DNA of 64,000 nt from Pedobacter sp. ok626 (GCF_900100435.1 NZ_FNEX01000005.1:248001-312000); one strand, 5' to 3'. Numbered from the stretch's first letter, positions 53,510-61,797 are shown. Notes: generated by a model from the letters alone, not told the origin. Numbers and translations: made by a program.

Positions 53510-54655
53510 TTATTTACTAATTCGACTTATTGCCTGTTCAAACCTCGAGAGATCGCCGCAGAGACTGATTCTAATGTATCGATTGCCTTGGCTTCCGAAT
53601 ATGCCTCCTGGGGTCAGGAAGACGTTTGATCCATAAAGGATTTCGTCGCTAAGGGCATAGGCATCTTTATAATGATCTGGAATTTTTGCCCAGACAAATA
53701 AACCAACTTGTTCAAGCGAATAGCTGCAACCCAGGATATCGAGTATACGGTAAACCTGCGCTCTTCTTTCAGCATAAATACTATTGATGTGACTGTACCA
53801 TTCAGGGCCTAGACTTAAGGCCTTTGCTGCCGCCATTTGTAGGGGCTGGAACATCCCACTGTCCATATTACTCTTGAACCTTAGTACTTCTTCAATCCGT
53901 TCTTTGGCTCCGCAAAGCATGCCTATTCGCCAGCCGGCCATATTGTGCGATTTACTTAGAGAATTCAGTTCCAGAACTACTTCTTTAGCTCCAGGTGCTT
54001 TCAAAAGACTTACTGGATTGTCATTTAAGATAAAGCTATAAGGATTATCATGCACCAATAGGATCTGATTCTCCTTTGCAAAGCGTATTAGGTTTTCAAA
54101 CAAACCTGGGGCCATTTGCTGACCTGTGGGCATATGTGGGTAATTGACGAACATCAGTTTTACCTTGCTCAGATCCATTGCTGCCAATGCTTCGAAATCA
54201 GGATACCAGTTTAGTTCCTCCTTTAAAAGGTAGCTTACCGGTTTGCCGCCTGCCAGTTTAACGGCACTGCTGTAAGTGGGATAGCCCGGGTCAGGGATCA
54301 ATGCTTCATCGCCTTCATTCAGGTAGGTCATGCAGATATGCATGATACCTTCTTTGGAACCCATTAATGGTAATACTTCAGTGTCAGGATCCAGAACTAC
54401 CTGGTACCAGCGTTGATACCAATCTGCAAAAGCTTGTCGCAATGCCGGTATACCTTTATAGCCTTGATAACCGTGAACTCCTGGTTTCGCGGCTTCTTCT
54501 TGTAAGGTCTTGATCACATCAGGATGAGGTGGAAGATCCGGACTGCCAATACCTAGGTTAATGATGTTTTTGCCTTCTTTATTTAGGGAATCAATCTCCC
54601 TCAGTTTTTGGGAGAAGTAGTATTCACTAATCCCATCGAGTCTTTTTGCAGTCAT
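53510..54655 (-). CDS. Class I/II PLP-dependent aminotransferase (probably aromatic amino acid synthesis)
   Basis: A 381-residue fold-type I aminotransferase. Motifs: INLGIGSPDLPPHPDVI near the N-terminus, GYQGYKGIPALRQAFADWY, PDPGYPTYSSAVKLAGG, VHDNPYSFILND with the cofactor-contacting Asn/Asp, SLSKSHNMAGWRIG with the Schiff-base lysine, and the carboxylate-binding Arg in YIRISLCG. Its position directly ahead of tyrA suggests transamination of aromatic oxoacids such as 4-hydroxyphenylpyruvate or phenylpyruvate, or of prephenate. Annotation as an LL-diaminopimelate-like enzyme is possible but less favoured by context. Confidence 0.9.
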   Translation of the reverse strand: MTAKRLDGISEYYFSQKLREIDSLNKEGKNIINLGIGSPDLPPHPDVIKTLQEEAAKPGVHGYQGYKGIPALRQAFADWYQRWYQVVLDPDTEVLPLMGSKEGIMHICMTYLNEGDEALIPDPGYPTYSSAVKLAGGKPVSYLLKEELNWYPDFEALAAMDLSKVKLMFVNYPHMPTGQQMAPGLFENLIRFAKENQILLVHDNPYSFILNDNPVSLLKAPGAKEVVLELNSLSKSHNMAGWRIGMLCGAKERIEEVLRFKSNMDSGMFQPLQMAAAKALSLGPEWYSHINSIYAERRAQVYRILDILGCSYSLEQVGLFVWAKIPDHYKDAYALSDEILYGSNVFLTPGGIFGSQGNRYIRISLCGDLSRFEQAISRISK

Positions 54656-54747
54656 GGTTGAAAATTTATCAAGGTGTGTGGTCTTCCTAATACCATAATA
54701 ACACTCATGATACGTTAATTTTGGTTTGTTTATTGGTTTGATGAAAT

Positions 54748-54755
54748 CAAATATA
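54748..54755 (-). promoter_or_regulatory. Candidate -7 box for aminotransferase-tyrA operon
   Basis: Minus-strand TATATTTG matches TAnnTTTG, 93 bases before the ATG. The -33 position has no TTTG. The remaining 257-base gap up to higA holds no recognisable gene. Confidence 0.35.
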
Positions 54756-54912
54756 AAAAACCTTTTGAATTGTCACATCTATCAAGACCTTTGATCAAAA
54801 AAATATTATCTTTTGGTCATGTCACTGGAGGTATATTATCTGCCGTATCAAATTATTGGAGACCATCTTCGATATTTGGAGCCATGGGGTGAAAAGGTGT
54901 AGGGGGCAAAGC

Positions 54913-55491
54913 TTATACTTCGACTAAATCTTCTATTTTTATTTGAAGTTTAGGATTATTCAGTTTAACCACGGCATTTTTTACCTTGATGATGGTTTGA
55001 GCATTTAGGGTTGTTGGCACGAGTTGTTCCATGCTTATGCCTAAAAGTTTGTGAATAAGAATCAGATCATTTAGGGTAAAAGGATTTATTCCATTAATAA
55101 GTTCGGATATATAAGTCTCACTGGTATGACCTAAAATAATTCCCAACTGTTTTTGGGTAAGCCCCTTCTCTTTAAGTTTGGCTTTGATGGATTGTTTGCG
55201 GGATAGGTTAAACTTATTTTCACATTCAGCAATTTGTTCCGCCAAATCACTTTCCTCAACTTGTTGTTCTGTGATTTCAGCATTAACCCAATGCTTATCC
55301 TCATAAGCTACTAGTATGTCACGTAGTCGATCTCTTTCTTTAGTTAATTCTGGGTGTTCTTTAATGAGTACTCTTAGCTTGCGGTCGATGATTGAGGCTC
55401 TTTCAAAATCAAGCTCTGAGCTAAGAAAACCTTTTTTTAGTATTTTTTTTAAACCAATTTGTATATCCATCTTTATATGTTTTAAATCCAA
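54913..55491 (-). CDS. higA: HigA-type antitoxin, XRE-family regulator
   Basis: A 192-residue protein with a C-terminal XRE helix-turn-helix (about 100-160: SIKAKLKEKGLTQKQLGIIL, GHTSETYISELINGINPFTL) and a charged helical N-terminal half (ERDRLRDILVAYEDKHW) suited to binding the toxin. It lies downstream of the toxin gene and overlaps it by ten bases, the toxin-first order of HigBA modules. It should neutralise HigB and, with it, repress the promoter at 55830-55863. At 192 residues it is longer than the classic HigA (about 100), as is usual for the Bacteroidota form. Confidence 0.86.
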   Translation of the reverse strand: MDLKHIKMDIQIGLKKILKKGFLSSELDFERASIIDRKLRVLIKEHPELTKERDRLRDILVAYEDKHWVNAEITEQQVEESDLAEQIAECENKFNLSRKQSIKAKLKEKGLTQKQLGIILGHTSETYISELINGINPFTLNDLILIHKLLGISMEQLVPTTLNAQTIIKVKNAVVKLNNPKLQIKIEDLVEV

Positions 55492-55820
55492 CAGTTATCA
55501 CTCAAATACTTCTTAACTGTATTTTTTGTGTTTTTAAAAATCCTTTCGTAATCATCATGCGTGCCCGCCCATACAACGGTAGCTTCATTATCATTCAATT
55601 GAATTAAGACTAGCGTACGATGCACATTAATATCAAAAAAATAAAAACCATCTGTATGTATCTGGTCGGCATCCGGCCTATCAGTTTTTATTTCTTCTTT
55701 AGTTTTCCAATTTTTCTTTTCAATAGTTAAAATCAGTTGGTCTATGGCTTTGCATAATTTTAGATTTCCTTGATTTTTTAACTTTAGTTTCAGCAATACT
55801 TCCTTTCGAGTAAGCCTCAT
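55482..55820 (-). CDS. higB: HigB-type toxin (RelE-superfamily mRNA interferase)
   Basis: A 112-residue toxin. Conserved blocks DADQIHTDGFYFFDINVHRT, ATVVWAGTHDDYERIF and the C-terminal NTKNTVKKYLSD fit the HigB type II family, whose members cut mRNA on the ribosome. The catalytic residues are presumed to be His and basic residues around NVHRT and HDDYERIF. I use the ATG at 55820 (MRLTRKEVL) in place of a TTG four codons upstream, which would fall in the promoter's start region. It overlaps higA by ten bases. Activity depends on an intact antitoxin, which is present. Confidence 0.87.
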   Translation of the reverse strand: MRLTRKEVLLKLKLKNQGNLKLCKAIDQLILTIEKKNWKTKEEIKTDRPDADQIHTDGFYFFDINVHRTLVLIQLNDNEATVVWAGTHDDYERIFKNTKNTVKKYLSDNCWI

Positions 55821-55829
55821 ATCTATAAA

Positions 55830-55863
55830 CAAATATAAGTATAAACTTCGGAATTAATCCGAA
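55830..55863 (-). promoter_or_regulatory. Promoter and operator of the higBA module
   Basis: Minus-strand TATATTTG (55830-55837) matches TAnnTTTG and ends ten bases before the higB ATG. Just upstream, a perfect palindrome TTCGGA-5-TCCGAA (55847-55863) occupies the space between -7 and -33, where a bound HigA dimer would block polymerase. No classical -33 TTTG is seen. Confidence 0.65.
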
Positions 55864-56025
55864 TTATCATTACTTTATCAATATTTGAATGGTAGCTGAT
55901 GGTTTGGTAATCATGAGTTTGGTTGGCTTGCATAATTATTGTCATATAAAATTAATAGATGCAAGTCTATACCATTAGATGGTTTCGTTGGTTAGAATTT
56001 AGCTATTTTATTTAATCCTTTATGA

Positions 56026-56057
56026 TTTTAATTGCGTCGAATTCGACGTAATTAAAA
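56026..56057. repeat. 32-bp near-perfect palindrome
   Basis: The 16-base half-site TTTTAATTGCGTCGAA is followed by its inverted copy (56042-56057) with one mismatch and no spacer. It lies 58 bases before the small gene at 56116 and about 200 bases from higB, in a divergent intergenic region where no terminator is needed. It looks more like a dimeric operator than a transcript hairpin. Confidence 0.6.
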
Positions 56058-56115
56058 ACTTGGTTATAGATTATCTCCCTGGGGTTAACGCGTTTTTGAT
56101 TAAATTGCACCCATT

Positions 56116-56277
56116 ATGACAGAAAACGAATTTTTAGTGTACTGCCAAGGTCAGGTTTCTGGCCCCTTAAAAGACGAGGATATTGTGCTGATGTTAACAG
56201 CCTGGGGAAGTATTAAATATACCCAGGGTTACAATCGCGCGTTAGAAGATAATGAGGGAGTAAAGGAAGATAAATAG
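56116..56277 (+). CDS. Small hypothetical protein, 53 residues
   Basis: ATG at 56116 opens a 53-codon frame ending in TAG at 56275-56277. It begins MTENEFLVYCQGQVSGPLKD, continues EDIVLMLTAWGSIKYTQGY and has an acidic, charged tail. The QGQVSGPLKDEDIVLML stretch faintly recalls GYF-type modules. Codon use and lack of rare codons look like neighbouring genes, and it fills a gap with a palindrome upstream and a convergent stop 18 bases downstream. Function unknown; whether it is translated is not certain. Confidence 0.55.
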   Translation: MTENEFLVYCQGQVSGPLKDEDIVLMLTAWGSIKYTQGYNRALEDNEGVKEDK

Positions 56278-56295
56278 TTAGCTCCCTAAATAACA

Positions 56296-56856
56296 CTATT
56301 CAAAAGATAAGCTCATTTTGCTGTAACCCAAACCGGTTAGAATAGGCTTTAGAATATTTAAAGCATTTACGCGGGTTTGTTGGAGTATGTCGGACTTACG
56401 AACTTCCTCATCGATTTGTTTTTCTGCACTTTTATAGGCCTCATCAACCAAGTCAGCCTCTCTGAAAAAGGCCATTTTTGTATCATAAACCTTTGATGAT
56501 TTATGGTCTATCTTTATGTAGCAAATCTCGGGCTGAGGTAGTTTTAAAACAGCCGAATCACCATAAACTTGGATATGTTCTGCTTTAACCTTGGCCAGGT
56601 CAATGCAACCAACAACATCAGCTTTGATGATCAACAATACACTTGCATCTGGCAAAAATGGAGTTTTGTTTTTATGCTCTAACACATCGCTGATGCGGTA
56701 TTTCACCAATTCCAGTTTTCCCATTGATTCTACCCGCTCCACTAAAAGCTGATGATTACTTTCTACTGTAGTTTTTAAGGTGAATTTTGTTGCCACAAAC
56801 CAGCCAATAAATACGAGAACAGCCAGAATTGCTAATACTTTTAATATTTTAACCAT
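56296..56856 (-). CDS. DUF4230 domain-containing membrane-anchored protein
   Basis: A 186-residue protein with one N-terminal membrane helix (about 4-24, ILKVLAILAVLVFIGWFVAT) and an exported DUF4230 domain (VERVESMGKLELVKYRISDV; LLIIKADVVGCIDLAKVKAE; LPQPEICYIKID; a C-terminal helix ending KPILTGLGYSKMSLSFE). The family is widespread in bacteria with unknown function. It runs in the same direction as hdc copy 2 but is separated from it by a terminator-like hairpin at 56938-56969. Confidence 0.86.
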   Translation of the reverse strand: MVKILKVLAILAVLVFIGWFVATKFTLKTTVESNHQLLVERVESMGKLELVKYRISDVLEHKNKTPFLPDASVLLIIKADVVGCIDLAKVKAEHIQVYGDSAVLKLPQPEICYIKIDHKSSKVYDTKMAFFREADLVDEAYKSAEKQIDEEVRKSDILQQTRVNALNILKPILTGLGYSKMSLSFE

Positions 56857-56937
56857 GTTTTAAGCTAACCAATTTACAGGCCAAATCTCTTGTGTTGCAA
56901 AAATAATACTTTCAAAATATTCGAAGCGAATAAAGAA

Positions 56938-56969
56938 ACCACCATCTCTAATCTCTCAGAAATGGCGGT
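56938..56969 (-). terminator. Terminator after hdc copy 2
   Basis: On the minus strand ACCGCCAT pairs with ATGGTGGT (one G-U pair) and is followed by TTTCTTTATT. It begins eight bases after the hdc stop codon. Confidence 0.6.
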
Positions 56970-56976
56970 TAAGCAT

Positions 56977-58107
56977 TTATACGAGTACTTTTTCTGCTGA
57001 TAGGTATAATGCGTAATCTGCGAAGAATTCATCAAACTTCGCTCTGCTAATTCCAGGCATGCAGATCACATGACTCATACCATCTTCGGTAGCAAGCTGC
57101 CATTTTACCTTTAAAGGTAACGAAGGCGCTGGGAATACTACCGTTAAAGCAGATGGATTGCACCAGGCATTAACACCCATTTCTCTGAATCGGTTTAGTA
57201 CATATTGCGCAGTCTCCAGACTTTCAATTGCACGTTGTTTTAAACCTTCGATACCTAATTTTTTAATGGCATACCACATGAAAATTGGACTATGGCCATT
57301 TCTGCTTCCAGTAATTGTGGTATCTACGGTGCCGATATATGGTATAGCTTTACCAATACGTTCCTTATAATTTTTCTTCACCAAAACTACACCACAAGGT
57401 ATAGGCGAGCCGATAAACTTGTGTCCGCTGATCGCTAAACTATCGCAACCATGTGCGAAATCAAAACCAGGTTCAAGATTTAACAAAGCACTGTAAGTTC
57501 CAGCTAGTGCCGCATCACAATGAATGTAATGGTTCTTTACAGCTAAAGAGGCCAGTGTTTGTTTGATACGGCTTAAATCGTCTTTTGCCTCAGTCATCGT
57601 AGTACCAATATTGGCTAAAATAATGACAGGCTTATCGCGGTTCATCTGCACCATTTGACGCAGATCCTCATAATCCATTTCACCATTTTCCTGTTTACGG
57701 ATCACGATGCTCTGGCAATTTAGCAATTGAATGTTTTTTTGTACACTGTAATGGGTGGCCTCCGAATAGTAAACTATGCCGTTTGGATAAAGTTCTCTAG
57801 CTACATAAAGACCATAAAGGTTTCCTTCCGAACCACCATTGGTTACATATCCCCACCAATTGTCGGCCGGTGCATGAAATAGATCCGCAAAAAAACTAAG
57901 TACTTCTTGCTCAAGAGATCTAGAGTTTAGGTCGTAAGTTGATTCTACCTGAGGATCACCAACATTATTTAAAGGAAGCTTTAATAATGGGTAAAGCTCA
58001 GAATAGTCAAAATCCTGCGCTATAGGGTAGCCTATAAAATATTCCGCACGCTCTTTGGCCTTTTCCATATAGGCCATTAATCTTTCATTATCAGGTTTTT
58101 TTAACAT
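56977..58107 (-). CDS. hdc: PLP-dependent histidine decarboxylase (copy 2)
   Basis: A 376-residue paralogue of the gene at 14985-16124. It keeps YVTNGGSEGNLYGLYVARE (87-105), EATHYSVQKN with His119, HCDAALAG (196-203) and SGHKFIGSPIPCGV with the cofactor lysine Lys230. Differences from copy 1 are spread over the whole length, so the two are not a recent duplication. The expected reaction is histidine to histamine, by family. The divergently transcribed Lrp/AsnC regulator, 150 bases away, is the natural candidate to sense an amino acid and control it. A terminator follows the stop codon. Confidence 0.87.
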   Translation of the reverse strand: MLKKPDNERLMAYMEKAKERAEYFIGYPIAQDFDYSELYPLLKLPLNNVGDPQVESTYDLNSRSLEQEVLSFFADLFHAPADNWWGYVTNGGSEGNLYGLYVARELYPNGIVYYSEATHYSVQKNIQLLNCQSIVIRKQENGEMDYEDLRQMVQMNRDKPVIILANIGTTMTEAKDDLSRIKQTLASLAVKNHYIHCDAALAGTYSALLNLEPGFDFAHGCDSLAISGHKFIGSPIPCGVVLVKKNYKERIGKAIPYIGTVDTTITGSRNGHSPIFMWYAIKKLGIEGLKQRAIESLETAQYVLNRFREMGVNAWCNPSALTVVFPAPSLPLKVKWQLATEDGMSHVICMPGISRAKFDEFFADYALYLSAEKVLV

Positions 58108-58257
58108 TGTTCTTTATGATTTGGTATTGCAAAATTGATGAATTGTAGATTAATTATCTATTGATAAGAAAAAATCAGGAAATATATCTTTTTATGGATG
58201 CTTTATCAGATCAAATAACTTATTTTGTCGTTTAAAACTTCATTTAAAGGAAATACT

Positions 58258-58725
58258 ATGGCCACTGCATTAGACCTGATGGACACTAAAATCTTAAATC
58301 TCCTGCAAAGAGATTCCTCCCTGCATGTAAAAGAGATTGCAGCAAGGATAGGATTGAGCCAATCGCCAACCTATGAGCGTATTAAAAAACTAGAAAATGA
58401 GGGCTTTATAGATAAGTATGTTGCCTTGGTAAACCGGGAGAAGCTAGGCAAGCATTTGATGGTAATTTGTACCGTTACGCTTAAAGAACAATCAATTGCT
58501 GCTTTAAAGGAATTTGAGCAGTCTATCATTAAATTTAAAGAGGTGTTAGAAGTGATGTGTATTGCCGGAAGTAGTGATTACATCCTAAAAATAGCTGTCG
58601 AAGATGTGAACACATACCATACGTTCGTAATTGAGCAAATATCATCTATTGCGAATATCTCTAACCTGAGTAGCAATTTTGTACTCAAAGAACTTAAAAA
58701 AGATACCGCGATAGAGATAGGCTAA
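58258..58725 (+). CDS. Lrp/AsnC-family transcriptional regulator
   Basis: A 155-residue regulator. An N-terminal winged helix-turn-helix (about 5-50: LMDTKILNLLQRDSSLHVKE, IAARIGLSQSPTYERIKKLE) is followed by an AsnC-type effector domain (about 65-145, VTLKEQSIAALKEFEQSI; VLEVMCIAGSSDYILKIAV). I start at the ATG at 58258, since the 11 preceding codons (from a TTG) do not belong to the family. Members form octamers that sense amino acids. Being divergent from hdc copy 2, it is probably that gene's regulator, with histidine or histamine as a possible effector (inference). It ends one base before the convergent hydrolase gene. Confidence 0.92.
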   Translation: MATALDLMDTKILNLLQRDSSLHVKEIAARIGLSQSPTYERIKKLENEGFIDKYVALVNREKLGKHLMVICTVTLKEQSIAALKEFEQSIIKFKEVLEVMCIAGSSDYILKIAVEDVNTYHTFVIEQISSIANISNLSSNFVLKELKKDTAIEIG

Positions 58726-58726
58726 A

Positions 58727-59887
58727 TCAGTAGATAAAAAATGGAGTGGTATTTTCTTCTACACATTTAGCCGCATATAAGTAAAGTGCTGCGGACCAGG
58801 TTTGCCAGTCTTGTCCCATTGGCTCTCCGGTTTGGGCTTTATACCATTCATTAAAGCCATATTCCAATTCTTTGTTATTGGATTTTTTGATCAGGTCAGT
58901 AAGCACGAAAAGCTTCTCTTTTGCCAGATGATGCTTGCCGGCCGCTACCAAAGCTGCAATGTGGAGTCCAGAAATGAAAGGCCATATCCCACCATTGTGA
59001 TAGTCTCCAGGATTGTTATATATTTCATAACGTGAAATCCAGTCCGCATCACCAGGCAAAATAAAGGGAAAGAAATTAGGGGAGAGGGGAAGGGCTAAAT
59101 CGCCGATATCACTCATTAGACTACATTGTTCTTCTATCCAGGAGACCATGTGTTCTGCTCTGGTTCTTGAGGTAAGACCAGACAAGATGGCTATACTGTT
59201 TCCTAAAAGATCGAACCTTTCGCTGCTGTATATTTTGTAAGACCATAATGCATAGTAGGGTTTACGCTTTACCACCATCCCTTCGTGACGATGATGTGGA
59301 TTAACCCCTTCGGTAATGGTAAAATGCTCCATAGCGATTTTTAGTTTATGTGCACGTTCGTGATAGCCCAACATGCTTAGATAAGCGAATGCTGTTGCGT
59401 TTACAAAAAGGCCGAAACCAAGTACCCATTGCTCATCACGCCAGTCGCTGGTTGGTTGCTGTGCAATTAGATAATCATCACTCGGACTTTGGTATTCCAT
59501 CCAGGTTAATGCCTTTTGAACTTCGACTTCCAGGAAATCTCTTTCTCCGGTATATTTCCTGAAAATACCTACTGCCAGTAAAAATAATGGTGTTGTATCA
59601 CTTGCACCACGGTTTTCAGGATCATGTACCATTGATGGAATATGGCCTCTTAAGGACTGGTTTTTCGATAATGTTTCCAGTGTTTTTCTGATGGATGCCG
59701 TTAATTGCGCATTGTCCGAAACCGCTATTCCAAATATAGATAGCATCAGGTCCCTTGTATAAGGTTCGGGATATCCCCAGCCTGCTGTTCGTGGAAGACC
59801 ATGATATGGTCCTTTTGAATTGTGAAGCAGCACTGCTAAAGCTGCGTCTTTTGCCTTTTCTATTTCCTGCCATTTTTTTGCGTTCAT
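58727..59887 (-). CDS. (alpha/alpha)6-barrel glycoside hydrolase, GH100/amyloglucosidase-like
   Basis: A 386-residue cytoplasmic protein. The pattern of paired helices with PYTRDLMLSIFGIAVS, RGASDTTPLFLLAVGIFRKY, PTSDWRDEQWVLGFGLFVNA and YNNPGDYHNGGIWPFISGLH resembles the glycogen-debranching/neutral invertase (GH100) class of (alpha/alpha)6 barrels. The Asp of SDWRDE and acidic residues in the later blocks are catalytic candidates. Start at ATG 59887; the TTG two codons earlier is less likely. It is the last gene of a three-gene cluster with a GT4 glycosyltransferase and a PIG-L deacetylase, 11 bases after the former. The sugar acted on is unknown. Confidence 0.78.
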   Translation of the reverse strand: MNAKKWQEIEKAKDAALAVLLHNSKGPYHGLPRTAGWGYPEPYTRDLMLSIFGIAVSDNAQLTASIRKTLETLSKNQSLRGHIPSMVHDPENRGASDTTPLFLLAVGIFRKYTGERDFLEVEVQKALTWMEYQSPSDDYLIAQQPTSDWRDEQWVLGFGLFVNATAFAYLSMLGYHERAHKLKIAMEHFTITEGVNPHHRHEGMVVKRKPYYALWSYKIYSSERFDLLGNSIAILSGLTSRTRAEHMVSWIEEQCSLMSDIGDLALPLSPNFFPFILPGDADWISRYEIYNNPGDYHNGGIWPFISGLHIAALVAAGKHHLAKEKLFVLTDLIKKSNNKELEYGFNEWYKAQTGEPMGQDWQTWSAALYLYAAKCVEENTTPFFIY

Positions 59888-59898
59888 GATCAAAAGAA

Positions 59899-61041
59899 TT
59901 AATATATGTCTAGTCTTTTATTTATGATTTCTATGAAGCGTTTTGCAACCATCCGGTAATCGAAATGACTTAAAACTCTTTGTCTGCCCGCTTCTCCCAT
60001 TTGTTTTCGCAGGCCTGGATGGGTCATCAATTTGATCAGACTCTCTCTAATGTCATTCACGTTAGCACGGTAATCTACTGTCCTTGGTTCATCAAAAACT
60101 ATCCGTCTGGTTTCTTCAAAACCAGATTCTATCCCAAGGGTGACTTCATTAGCCAGTATTTTTTGATTTACGCCAGCCATAAAAGCTGTTTCTCCATCTA
60201 CCAGTGTGTCTAACATGCCCATTGCATTAATCCCAATTACGGGTTTAGCACATGACCCGGCTTCAACCTGAAGCATTCCAAAGCCTTCCAGACGGGAGGG
60301 AGCTGCGTAGATGTCGCAAGCACCTAAAAGAAAAGGCACAAAATCTCTGGATATAATACTAGTAGGGAAGGAGACATTTTTACCGATTCCGAGTTGTTCG
60401 GCAAGCTCCATATCTAAGCGGTTTTGAATGATCGTTCTTGGTTGCGGCCATACCTTGCAAACGTATTTCCAATCTACTAATGGGAATTCCATTGAGGCGA
60501 GTGCTTCCATTACTTCTCTTCCGCCTTTAGAGGCAGCGTCTCCACCAATAGTTAGGATCATTAGCTGCTCAGGATCTATCCCTAAGGCTTCTCGCACAGC
60601 CAGTACTTTTGGATGGTTTTTAGGATAGGGTTTAAAATTATCGGTGTCACAGCCCACAGGGAGTACTTCTATATTTTCTCCTTTAATACCATCCCGAACA
60701 TACATTTCTTTTACCCAATTAGAGGTAACCAAAATCAGGGGTAGTTTATTTAAAACATCCTGATAATTGGCAATATATCCATCAGCTACAAGCCATGGGA
60801 CACCTTTTATGCCATGTTGATGTGGATGGAGCACAAGTTGCGGAGTATGCCCCCAGTAGCCTGTTCCGACAACAATATCAGGTTTAAACCATTTGTAGTA
60901 CCATTCTTTCTCTAGCATAGAATCTACATGAGCAGCATGGGCATCTACACCATTTGCCAATAAACCTTTGTATAGCAGGTCGCCTTGTGTAGCCAATCCA
61001 CCAGGAGTTGGCGGATAATCATATAATACAAGAACTTTCAT
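59899..61041 (-). CDS. GT4-family glycosyltransferase
   Basis: A 380-residue GT-B glycosyltransferase. The N-terminal domain starts MKVLVLYDYPPTPGGLATQG, with the glycine-rich acceptor loop. The C-terminal nucleotide-sugar domain has LTIGGDAASKGGREVMEAL and the retaining EX7E motif in SRLEGFGMLQVEAGSCAKPV. I choose the ATG at 61041 because it overlaps the upstream stop as ATGA; another in-frame ATG lies eight codons earlier inside the PIG-L gene. The pairing with a PIG-L deacetylase recalls small-molecule glycoside pathways such as bacillithiol, but neither gene looks like BshA or BshB in detail. Confidence 0.88.
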   Translation of the reverse strand: MKVLVLYDYPPTPGGLATQGDLLYKGLLANGVDAHAAHVDSMLEKEWYYKWFKPDIVVGTGYWGHTPQLVLHPHQHGIKGVPWLVADGYIANYQDVLNKLPLILVTSNWVKEMYVRDGIKGENIEVLPVGCDTDNFKPYPKNHPKVLAVREALGIDPEQLMILTIGGDAASKGGREVMEALASMEFPLVDWKYVCKVWPQPRTIIQNRLDMELAEQLGIGKNVSFPTSIISRDFVPFLLGACDIYAAPSRLEGFGMLQVEAGSCAKPVIGINAMGMLDTLVDGETAFMAGVNQKILANEVTLGIESGFEETRRIVFDEPRTVDYRANVNDIRESLIKLMTHPGLRKQMGEAGRQRVLSHFDYRMVAKRFIEIINKRLDIY

Positions 61042-61694
61042 GACGTTTGGCCCCTTTCCAGCCATTTCAAGGCATCTTCTTTATGGCTCAATTTCCAAAA
61101 GGCCTCAGCTTTAGGCGTCGATTGGGCCTCCCAGCTATCTTGTTCAAAACCATATACATTTGTTACTAATTCGTATTTTAAATTCCAGAGGTAGTTAGGC
61201 AGATCAAAATAAAGGCCGGTTGTTTTTAGAGCTCTTGGGAAATACATTCTGTTGCCATCTTCGTAAGCAAATACCCAGATTTCCTTGCTGGATAATTTAC
61301 CTTCATACCATAGACTCAAGACCGTCGTTCCAATTTCTTCATGGCGCAAATGTCTGGTGTACTCGCCAGTAGGATTATGAGTGATGATCAGGTCGTAATT
61401 TATATTTGGGAGTAGTTCGAACAGTACTCGTGTGATTTCTTGTTTATCCTGTGGAATTTGTCTTGGGCCATCATCTAAATCGCCCATAGCCCCCTTTGAG
61501 TCGAAAACTGTTAAGGCCTTGTGGAATTTTGGTGCCCTGTCTGGATCAGATTTTCTGCACAGACAAGCGATAAAACACTGCCATTCTTGGTGGGCTAGTA
61601 AGGTTCCGCCGGCCCATAAAACTTCATCGTCAGGATGTGCCACAATAACGGCTACCTTTTTTGTTTTTTTCTTATGGATCGCTTCAGGCTTCAT
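61038..61694 (-). CDS. PIG-L family deacetylase
   Basis: A zinc-dependent N-acetylglucosamine-type deacetylase of 218 residues from the ATG at 61694 (MKPEAIHKKKTKK); another ATG ten codons upstream at 61724 is possible. The metal motif VIVAHPDDEVLWAGG comes early, and TGEYTRHLRHEEIG supplies the later histidines. Family members remove acetyl groups from GlcNAc-containing lipids or thiol precursors. It is first in the cluster with the glycosyltransferase (ATGA overlap) and the barrel hydrolase, so the three probably make or remodel one glycoconjugate. Confidence 0.88.
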   Translation of the reverse strand: MKPEAIHKKKTKKVAVIVAHPDDEVLWAGGTLLAHQEWQCFIACLCRKSDPDRAPKFHKALTVFDSKGAMGDLDDGPRQIPQDKQEITRVLFELLPNINYDLIITHNPTGEYTRHLRHEEIGTTVLSLWYEGKLSSKEIWVFAYEDGNRMYFPRALKTTGLYFDLPNYLWNLKYELVTNVYGFEQDSWEAQSTPKAEAFWKLSHKEDALKWLERGQTS

Positions 61695-61797
61695 GATATC
61701 AATCTTTAGGTTACAGCGTAACATTGCTAGATGGATATAACATGATAAAGCGCGTTAAGTTTGAACGATATGCTTTTCGATTTTTAATGCTCGAAAA

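Noticed and set aside
54819..54905. Short plus-strand frame starting MSLEVYYLPYQIIGDHLRYL between aminotransferase and higA
   Set aside because: Fewer than 30 codons and no recognisable family. It may be a gene remnant, but evidence is too thin.
59899..61724. Bacillithiol synthesis genes bshA/bshB
   Set aside because: GT4 plus PIG-L is suggestive, but the HPDDEVLWAGG context and the glycosyltransferase N-terminus differ from the known Bsh enzymes, and bshC is absent.
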